From assembly GCA_949743895.1 (NCBI GenBank), contig CATJUX010000036.1:1-54613 (forward strand): a stretch of 54,613 nucleotides of DNA, written 5' to 3'. Within the stretch, counting starts at the first letter, position 1. Each line of letters opens with the position of its first letter. Position numbers and translations under genes: made by a program. Origin of the DNA: JANFXS01 sp022791155. GTDB taxonomy: Bacteria; Bacillota; Clostridia; Lachnospirales; Anaerotignaceae. Shown here in pieces: positions 17,329 through 23,998 of the stretch. The notes under the pieces were generated by a model. It was not told where the DNA came from. It worked only from the letters and a program-made list of their open reading frames with translations, and searched no databases.

Positions 17329-17349
17329 AGGCACACAAAAATGCCTTTT
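17329..17349 (+). terminator. Weak terminator after trmD
   Basis: AGGCA (17329-17333) and TGCCT (17342-17346) form a short stem followed by TTT. The stem is short, so read-through to murA is likely. Confidence 0.3.
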
Positions 17350-17390
17350 GAAATAATATATTGTATATTCCGTGGAAAGGTGGTTTTTTC

Positions 17391-18650
17391 ATGGGCCAAT
17401 ATGTTATTGAGGGCGGGAAAAGGCTTAAAGGAGAAGTTTTTATAAACGGAAGCAAAAATGCCGTGCTTCCTATATTAAGTGCGACTTTGATAAATGGCAG
17501 AGAGAATATAATTCATAATTGTCCATATATTACAGACGTTGAAATCACTTTGGAAATTCTTGAAAAAATGGGATGCGAAGTTAAAAGAGAGGGAAAAACT
17601 GTTGTTATAAACTCCCAAAATGCTTCCTATTCCAACATACCTGATGAACTTGCCAAAAAAATGAGATCGTCAGTTCTCTTTATTGGTGCAATGCTGGGCC
17701 GTTGGGGAAAAGCCGAAATTTGCCGCCCTGGCGGCTGTTCCATAGGAATGCGGCCTATAGACATACATTTGAATGCAATAAGAGAGCTTGGAGCTGAAAT
17801 TGAGGAAGACGAGGATGTGATATGCTGCAACACAGAATGTTTAAGCGGAACAAGAGTTTATCTTCCGATAGCAAGTGTTGGAGCAACTGAAAATATAATG
17901 CTGGCAGCAGCTTCGGCCAAAGGCCGCACCGTTATCCATAACGCGGCAAGAGAACCGGAAATTGTGGCGCTTCAGGACTACTTAAAGACAATTGGTGTAA
18001 AAATTAAGGGCGCTGGAGGGCAAGTGATTTTTATTGAAGGAAGGGATAGCTTTGAAAATGCCGAATATACAGTCATACCCGACAGAATTGAGGCTGGAAC
18101 TTTTTTGGCAGCCACTGCGGCAACAAAAGGTGAAATTTTTTTGAAAAATACGGAATGGCTTCATATGTGTAAAATTTTGGAAGTTTTTGGAAAATGTGGC
18201 TGTAAAATAAAAGCAGAAAAATGTGGAATTTATATGAAATCACCAAAAAAAATAAAGCCAGTGTCGGTGATTAGAACTGAAGCTTACCCCAATTTTCCAA
18301 CTGACATGCAGCCTTTGATAATGTCTGTGTTGACAATGGCCAAAGGAACAAGTATTATAATTGAGACGATGTTTGAAAACAGATTTAACCATGTTTCACA
18401 GCTGAAAAGCATGGGAGCGAAAATATCAGCTCAAAACAGAGTTGCTGTCATTGAAGGGGTCAGAAGGCTTGAAGGAAGTGACGTTTTGGCTTCTGATTTG
18501 AGAGCGGGAGCCGCTTTAATTGTGGCCGGACTTGGGGCTAAAGGCAGAACTGTGATAGGAAACTCGCATTTTATTGACAGAGGATATGAAAACATTGAAG
18601 GAAAACTTGCGGCACTTGGAGCAGATATAAGATTTTTAGCCGAGGAATGA
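17391..18650 (+). CDS. murA: UDP-N-acetylglucosamine 1-carboxyvinyltransferase
   Basis: 419 residues. First committed step of peptidoglycan synthesis, adding enolpyruvate from PEP to UDP-GlcNAc in the cytoplasm. The N-terminus has GGKRLKGEVFINGSKNAVLP. The catalytic cysteine is at about residue 116 in RPGGCSIGMRPIDIHL, so a fosfomycin-sensitive form is expected from known chemistry. DRIEAGTF and the C-terminal RAGAALIVAGL box are present. ATG 17391 is chosen over an upstream in-frame ATG because GGAAAGGTGG precedes it. It opens the dcw-type cluster. Confidence 0.97.
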   Translation: MGQYVIEGGKRLKGEVFINGSKNAVLPILSATLINGRENIIHNCPYITDVEITLEILEKMGCEVKREGKTVVINSQNASYSNIPDELAKKMRSSVLFIGAMLGRWGKAEICRPGGCSIGMRPIDIHLNAIRELGAEIEEDEDVICCNTECLSGTRVYLPIASVGATENIMLAAASAKGRTVIHNAAREPEIVALQDYLKTIGVKIKGAGGQVIFIEGRDSFENAEYTVIPDRIEAGTFLAATAATKGEIFLKNTEWLHMCKILEVFGKCGCKIKAEKCGIYMKSPKKIKPVSVIRTEAYPNFPTDMQPLIMSVLTMAKGTSIIIETMFENRFNHVSQLKSMGAKISAQNRVAVIEGVRRLEGSDVLASDLRAGAALIVAGLGAKGRTVIGNSHFIDRGYENIEGKLAALGADIRFLAEE

Positions 18651-18653
18651 TTT

Positions 18654-19421
18654 ATGGTAAACAAGCAAAACAGCAAAACTGTGGCATTTAATAAAAAGAA
18701 AAAAAGAAAAAAGTTTAAGACTGTGAAGTTTTTGTTATTTTTTATTGTCTTTTTTGGTGTTGTGGCATCAATACTTTTCTCTCCTATATTTGACATAAAA
18801 GAAGTGAATATAAACGATTTGAAACGGTTTACGAATGATGATGTTTGCAATATTTCTGGAATAAGACCAGGAATGAATATGTTTAGCTTTTCGGTTGTAA
18901 AGGCCAAAAAACTTTTGGAAAATGATATATATGTTAATTCTGTTGAAATAACAAGAAAATTTCCTGACAAGGTTAATATTGTTGTTAACGAAAGGCGGGT
19001 AAGAGGATATGTTCCATACATGGGCTCTTACCTTTACATAGATGAGCAGGGGAGAGTTTTGGAAATTAATCCAGCAGCCACAGAACCTCTGCCAGTTGTG
19101 ACTGGGCTTGATTTTAACAGTTTTACTCTTGGAGACAAAATTAACTGCAACAATCCAGAGGCATTTGACATAATAGTTACAATAGCACAAATCATGACGA
19201 AATATGAAATGCTTGACACGGTTGTGAGAATTGATGTCAGTGACACAAGCAAAATAACTGCATATGTCAGAAAAATTGAAATCAACTTAGGAGATGCATC
19301 AAACTGTGATGAAAAAATAAGAACAATGTCTGAAGTGATTAAACAAATTCCTGAAAATGACAGAGGAACTTTGGACCTAAGCGATTTAAGCAAGCCAATA
19401 GTTTTTAAATATTTGACATAA
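18654..19421 (+). CDS. Cell division protein FtsQ/DivIB
   Basis: 255 residues. A short basic cytoplasmic N-terminus, one membrane segment at about 22-45, then the POTRA domain (FDIKEVNINDLKRFTNDDV, IYVNSVEITRKFPDKVNIVV) and the beta domain with YLYIDEQGRVLEI. FtsQ/DivIB with FtsL and FtsB/DivIC regulates septal wall synthesis. It starts three bases after murA, a typical cluster order. Confidence 0.92.
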   Translation: MVNKQNSKTVAFNKKKKRKKFKTVKFLLFFIVFFGVVASILFSPIFDIKEVNINDLKRFTNDDVCNISGIRPGMNMFSFSVVKAKKLLENDIYVNSVEITRKFPDKVNIVVNERRVRGYVPYMGSYLYIDEQGRVLEINPAATEPLPVVTGLDFNSFTLGDKINCNNPEAFDIIVTIAQIMTKYEMLDTVVRIDVSDTSKITAYVRKIEINLGDASNCDEKIRTMSEVIKQIPENDRGTLDLSDLSKPIVFKYLT

Positions 19422-19444
19422 TAAACGTGAAGGAAGATGAAATT

Positions 19445-20179
19445 TTGAAAAAATTTAACTTTGGAGTGTTTTTAATCACATTTGTATGTATGCTTTTAGG
19501 AACCATTGTTGGCATACAGTTCAAAACGGTGAGAAGTCAGCTGACAACACAGGACGTGTATCGTGTGAATGAATTGTCCATAAAACTGAACAGTGCTCTG
19601 GCCGAAAACGAAACGCTCAGAAAAACAATTGAAGAAAATGAAGAAAAAATCGCTGAATATGAGCGTTATCTTGCCAAAGAAAGCGAAGAACTTGGATATA
19701 TTGTTGAGGAGAACAAAAACCTCAAAATGGCGGCTGGACTGACTCCTGTGACAGGGCGCGGAATTTCTGTCACGATAAATGACAGCCCGAAGGCTGGACA
19801 AGCCGAGGGTGTGAGTTCGGATGCATTTTTGGTTCATGCTGAAGATTTGCTCTCAATATTAAACGAGCTCAATGTGGCAGGCGCTGAGGCAATAGCCATT
19901 AATGGCCAAAGAATTGTTTCAACATCATCTGTCAGGTGCGCCGGTTCTGTTGTAAATGTCAATGATGTTAAAATAGCTGCTCCATTTATAATAACAGCAA
20001 TAGGAGATCCGGATATTCTTGAAGCGGCACTCGTGTTTCCTGGGGGCGTTGTTGATTCGCTCAAACCGTGGGGAATTGAAATTTTGATTAAAAAATTAGA
20101 AACAATGGAAATTCCAGCATATGATCAAAAATATGTTTTTAAGGAGATAAAAGGAATTGGTCTGGAGGGTGAGCAGTGA
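19445..20179 (+). CDS. DUF881 family membrane-anchored protein
   Basis: 244 residues. One N-terminal membrane segment (about 4-22), a coiled-coil-prone Glu/Asn-rich stretch (about 38-90), and the extracellular DUF881 domain (GRGISVTINDSP, HAEDLLSILNELNVAGAEAIAINGQRI-type core). This family sits between ftsQ and ftsZ or next to sbp in many Bacillota and Actinobacteria, but its function is unknown. The TTG at 19445 is preferred to GTG 19427 since GAAGGAAGATGA then lies at proper distance. It overlaps the next gene by four bases. Confidence 0.85.
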   Translation: MKKFNFGVFLITFVCMLLGTIVGIQFKTVRSQLTTQDVYRVNELSIKLNSALAENETLRKTIEENEEKIAEYERYLAKESEELGYIVEENKNLKMAAGLTPVTGRGISVTINDSPKAGQAEGVSSDAFLVHAEDLLSILNELNVAGAEAIAINGQRIVSTSSVRCAGSVVNVNDVKIAAPFIITAIGDPDILEAALVFPGGVVDSLKPWGIEILIKKLETMEIPAYDQKYVFKEIKGIGLEGEQ

Positions 20180-20529
20180 TAATAGTGCCGATTATTGGAT
20201 TGGGATTAGGAGTTGTGATTGGAATATTATGTCCATATATGTTCCCTTCGGGATATTCAGGATATATAGCTATTGGAATTTTGGCATGCATGGACACTGT
20301 TCTTGGCGGGATAAGAAGTGTTCTTGAAGAAAAATTTAATACGTCAGTGTTTATCAGCGGATTTTTTGGAAACTCGGCGTTGGCAATTGCGTTAGTTTTT
20401 CTTGGAGAACAGCTGAATATACAGCTTTCTATAGCGGCCGTTGTTGTGTTTGGCTCAAGAATTTTTCAAAATTTTTCCAATATTAGAATATTTTTATTGA
20501 AGAAAAACAAAAAAGAAGATAATATATAG
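20176..20529 (+). CDS. sbp: Small basic protein (Sbp, DUF1290) of the division cluster
   Basis: 117 residues with three hydrophobic segments and a basic C-terminus (LLKKNKKEDNI). The family hallmark YIAIGILACMDTVLGGIRS is present near residue 32-50. Sbp lies just upstream of ftsZ in many Gram-positive genomes; its role is not established. GTG start overlapping the DUF881 gene. The 180 bases that follow before ftsZ are AT-rich and carry a TATAAT at 20658 without a good -35 box. Confidence 0.88.
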   Translation: MIIVPIIGLGLGVVIGILCPYMFPSGYSGYIAIGILACMDTVLGGIRSVLEEKFNTSVFISGFFGNSALAIALVFLGEQLNIQLSIAAVVVFGSRIFQNFSNIRIFLLKKNKKEDNI

Positions 20530-20709
20530 TCTATAACAATTTTCAAAGGTATTTTTAATATGTAAATTTCTTATAAAAATAAGAATTATGTTTTAAAATT
20601 GTGTTAATTTTATTAAACATTGACCAGTTTTCTATAGCAATTTTGAGAATTTTAAGATATAATTATAAAAAGGACAAGCAATCAACTATGGTGTTGGGAG
20701 GGGAAAGCA

Positions 20710-21864
20710 GTGCTTGAGTTTGTTAATCAGGGCAATGCGGCAGTGATAAAAGTAGTCGGGGTAGGCGGCGGAGGAAACAATGCTGTTGACAGAATGATTC
20801 AGGATAATATGAACGGCGTTGAGTTCGTTGCTGTTAATACAGATGTTCAGGACTTATCAAAATCAAAGGCTGAAACGAAAATTCAAATAGGTGAAAAGCT
20901 TACAAAAGGACTTGGAGCAGGCGGAAACCCTGAAATTGGAGAAAAGTCTGTTGAGGAGACAAAAGAAGAAGTGGCCAAAGTTCTAAACGGTGCCGATATG
21001 GTTTTTATCACAGCCGGAATGGGGGGCGGAACAGGAACAGGAGCCGCGCCTAAGATTGCCGAAATATCTAAAGAACTTGGAATTTTGACAGTTGGCGTTG
21101 TTACAAAGCCTTTTGAATTTGAGGGCAAAAAAAGAATGAACAATGCTGAGAAAGGCATATTGGAATTGAGAAAAAATGTTGACACTTTAGTAATTATCCC
21201 AAACCAACGTCTCTTAAGTATAATTGATAAAAAAACGACATTAATAGAATCTTTCAGAAAAGCTGATGAAATCCTCCGACAAGGTGTTCAGGGAATTTCA
21301 GATTTAATATCAAAACCTGGCGTTATCAATCTTGATTTTGCTGACGTTAAAACAATTATGAAAGACAAAGGCGTTGCCCACATGGGAATTGGCCGCGGCG
21401 CTGGAGAGGATAAGGCAGAAATTGCTGCAAAATCGGCAATACAAAGTCCTCTTCTTGAGACAAAAATTGATGGCGCAAGAAGCGTGCTCATCAACGTCAG
21501 CGGTGATGCTGAAATGGGGCTTTTGGAGGCAGATGCTGCGGCCACACTCATTAGAGAGAGCATAGATCCAGAAGCTGAAATCATATTTGGCACAACAATT
21601 AATGAAGATCTTAAAGATGAAGTCATTGTTACAGTCATTGCAACTGGATTTGACGATGTTAGAGGGCTTCCATCGAAAAACATAAAAGATTTGTTTGGAA
21701 GCAATGGTGCTGATGCAAATGACGGAAACCAGCGTCAGGCCTCATCACAGCAGCAATCTCGTCAGCAGCCGGAATTTAAGCCTTTGGAACCTAATTTTGA
21801 TGATGATGACAATGACGTCATAAAAATACCAGACTTCATTAAAAACAGAAAATCTAACTTTTGA
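20710..21864 (+). CDS. ftsZ: Cell division protein FtsZ (canonical copy)
   Basis: 384 residues. Tubulin-like GTPase that forms the Z-ring. All GTP-binding and catalytic elements are intact: GVGGGGNNAVDRM (T1), AVNTD (T3), GAGGNPEIG, GGGTGTG at 105-111 (T4), VVTKPFEFEGKKR, IPNQRLL, and the T7 loop NLDFAD at 207-212 with both catalytic aspartates. A Gln/Ser/Asp-rich linker leads to the C-terminal peptide VIKIPDFIKNRK, the docking site for SepF and FtsA. GTG start with GGAGGGG upstream. A diverged second copy follows 103 bases later. Confidence 0.98.
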   Translation: MLEFVNQGNAAVIKVVGVGGGGNNAVDRMIQDNMNGVEFVAVNTDVQDLSKSKAETKIQIGEKLTKGLGAGGNPEIGEKSVEETKEEVAKVLNGADMVFITAGMGGGTGTGAAPKIAEISKELGILTVGVVTKPFEFEGKKRMNNAEKGILELRKNVDTLVIIPNQRLLSIIDKKTTLIESFRKADEILRQGVQGISDLISKPGVINLDFADVKTIMKDKGVAHMGIGRGAGEDKAEIAAKSAIQSPLLETKIDGARSVLINVSGDAEMGLLEADAAATLIRESIDPEAEIIFGTTINEDLKDEVIVTVIATGFDDVRGLPSKNIKDLFGSNGADANDGNQRQASSQQQSRQQPEFKPLEPNFDDDDNDVIKIPDFIKNRKSNF

Positions 21865-21967
21865 TGTCAAAACTCATTCCGCTTTTATGCAGGAAAGAAG
21901 TTTTGGTTGAATTTTATAACATTATATAAATGATAGACATCATATGTGATGCGTGGGAGGTAAAAAT

Positions 21968-23062
21968 GTGCTTGAGCCTGTTGATCTGGATAACACGCTG
22001 GTGACAAAAGTTTTTGGTGTTGGCAATGGAGGGAACAACGCTGTTGACAGCATGATTCGGCATAACATTAAGGGCGTTGAATTTGTCGCTGTTGATACAG
22101 ACATTTCGCGTCTGTCAAAATCAAAGGCCAAAACAAAAATGCAGATAGGCAACAAGCTCACAAAAGGGCTTGGAACAGGCGGAAATTCTGAAATCGGTGA
22201 AAGAGCTGCTGAAGAGGCAAGAAAAGAGATAGCCAATGCTTTGAGCGGTGCCGATATAGTTTTTATCACAGCCGGAATGGGCGGCGGAACAGGAACGGGG
22301 GCCGCGCCCCAAATTGCCAAAATTTCAAAAGAACTTGGAATTTTGACGATTGGTGTTGTGACAAGGCTTTTTGAGTTTGAAGACAAAAAAAGAATTGAAA
22401 ACGCAGAAAAAGGCATTCTGGAATTTGAAAAAAGCGTTGACTCTTTGATGATTATAACAAATCAGCTTATTTTAAGTTTAATTGGTAAGGAACCAGCGTT
22501 GATTGAACTTTTCAGAGAATCTGATGAAATATTTGGCCAAACTGTTCAGGAAATATTATACTTTTTATCAAAATCCGGCATCATGTCTGTTGACTTTGAA
22601 GACTTCAAGGCAGTTATGAAAGACAGCGGAGTTGCCTATATAGGGATTGGACTTGGCACTGGCAAGAAAAGAGCCGATGTTGCAGCAAAAATGGCCATGC
22701 AAAGTCTTTTTCTGGAAAATAACAGGCTTGACGATGTGGGAGGCTTGATTATAAGCGCCAGAGGAGACAATGATGTAGGAATTGTTGAGGTTGACGATGG
22801 TGTTTCGTTTATTAGAGAGAATATAGCCATAGAAGCCGAAATTATATTTTTGCTTAAATATAGTGAAGAACTTAGTGATGAAGTTGTTTTCACCGTTATT
22901 GCCACAAGATTTGGCGCTGATAAAAAACTTCATCCAAAAAATTTTTATTTAATGGACAACGCTGAATTGCATAAACATATAGAAACTGATGATGACGAAA
23001 AAAACAAAAGGATCATAACAATACCAGATTTTATGAAAAATAAAAATTATTTTGAGCTTTAA
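21968..23062 (+). CDS. Second, diverged FtsZ paralogue
   Basis: 364 residues from a GTG start with GGGAGGT seven bases upstream, placed exactly as in the first copy (both begin with codons for L-E after the start). Over residues 1-240 it aligns without gaps to the first FtsZ, about 155 identities by hand count. GGGTGTG (105-111) and the T7 aspartates D209 and D212 remain, and the end (IITIPDFMKNK) keeps a SepF/FtsA-type peptide. Changes at normally fixed sites: T1 G20N, GAG to GTG with P74S, VVTKPF to VVTRLF, FEG to FED, IPN to ITN, T7 N207S and A211E, ATGF to ATRF. The linker is shorter. It probably binds GTP and may co-assemble with or regulate FtsZ; altered polymerisation or hydrolysis is inference. 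No frame damage, so it is under selection or recent. Confidence 0.93.
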   Translation: MLEPVDLDNTLVTKVFGVGNGGNNAVDSMIRHNIKGVEFVAVDTDISRLSKSKAKTKMQIGNKLTKGLGTGGNSEIGERAAEEARKEIANALSGADIVFITAGMGGGTGTGAAPQIAKISKELGILTIGVVTRLFEFEDKKRIENAEKGILEFEKSVDSLMIITNQLILSLIGKEPALIELFRESDEIFGQTVQEILYFLSKSGIMSVDFEDFKAVMKDSGVAYIGIGLGTGKKRADVAAKMAMQSLFLENNRLDDVGGLIISARGDNDVGIVEVDDGVSFIRENIAIEAEIIFLLKYSEELSDEVVFTVIATRFGADKKLHPKNFYLMDNAELHKHIETDDDEKNKRIITIPDFMKNKNYFEL

Positions 23063-23213
23063 TGTCAAAAATCCATTCTATTATTAGACAGAAAAGAAGC
23101 AATAAAGACAAGATTTGTCACAACGGCAGTGTGAAATAGACGTTTATGCTAAAAGTTATACATAAGTTGCGTTGCCCATTTATATAGGCATGTTAGAACA
23201 ACAAATGACATTG

Positions 23214-23259
23214 AAATGCCGGTTTTCCAAAAGCAACTTGGGAAATTCGGTATTTTTTT
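23214..23259 (+). terminator. Terminator after the second ftsZ
   Basis: AAATGCCGGTTTTCC (23214-23228) pairs with GGGAAATTCGGTATTT (from 23240) with G-U pairs and one mismatch, followed by a run of seven T. It closes the division cluster. The rest of the 23063-23395 gap holds the duplicated ftsZ 3' flank and the next promoter. Confidence 0.7.
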
Positions 23260-23325
23260 ATGTTTCCACAACTCTTACTTTTTTCTTAAATAAATTTCAA
23301 TTATATTTTTTATTTGATATAATTA

Positions 23326-23355
23326 TTGTTAGTTGATATATTAATATGGTATACT
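23326..23355 (+). promoter_or_regulatory. Possible promoter of the rhomboid-Ter operon
   Basis: TTGTTA (23326-23331), 18 bases, TATACT (23350-23355), about 40 bases before the rhomboid start codon. Confidence 0.45.
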
Positions 23356-23395
23356 GATTAACAGAATTTGTGTTAAAAATGAACAGAGGGGTGCT

Positions 23396-23977
23396 ATGAT
23401 TAGAAAAATTAGGTATAATTCACCAGTTATACTAACATTTACAATAATTTCTTTTGTGGCTTTTGTTGCTAATATAATAACAGGAGGCATATCTAACAGG
23501 ATTCTGTTTTCAGTTTACAGATCAAGCTTATATGATTTTCTCTTTTATATACGCCTTGTTGGCCACGTTTTTGGACATGCAAATTGGGAACATTTCAGTG
23601 GAAACATAATTATGCTTTTGTTGGTTGGGCCTTTGGTTGAAGAAAAATATGGAAGCTTCACAGTTGCCATTGTCATGTTTATAACAGCTGTTGTGACAGG
23701 AATTATTAATTCTGTTTTCTTTTCAACGGCTATGCTTGGTGGAAGTGGAATTGTCTTTGCTCTTATAATGCTTTCTTCACTGACGTGTATAAAGGGAGAA
23801 GGAATTCCTTTGACATTTGTTTTTGTTGCTGTTTTTTATTTTGGGCACGAAATATACAGCGGAGTGTTTGTTGATGACAATATAGCAAACTTAGCACATA
23901 TATCAGGCGGTGTCATTGGCTGTCTGTTTGGTGTGTTCATGAAACCACGGCTTGGTGTATATAAAAACATACAATAG
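23396..23977 (+). CDS. Rhomboid family intramembrane serine protease
   Basis: 193 residues with six hydrophobic segments. The rhomboid signatures are complete: HANWEHFSGN (H61, H66, N70) in the second membrane helix, the nucleophile in GGSG (S117) and the catalytic histidine in NLAHISGG (H168). Rhomboids cut single-pass membrane proteins inside the bilayer. It ends 21 bases before the YceG-like gene and appears to be the first gene of the Ter operon, so a substrate linked to that stress response is possible. Active by motif; substrate unknown. Confidence 0.9.
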   Translation: MIRKIRYNSPVILTFTIISFVAFVANIITGGISNRILFSVYRSSLYDFLFYIRLVGHVFGHANWEHFSGNIIMLLLVGPLVEEKYGSFTVAIVMFITAVVTGIINSVFFSTAMLGGSGIVFALIMLSSLTCIKGEGIPLTFVFVAVFYFGHEIYSGVFVDDNIANLAHISGGVIGCLFGVFMKPRLGVYKNIQ

Positions 23978-23998
23978 ATGTTTAATGGGTGAGGGCTT

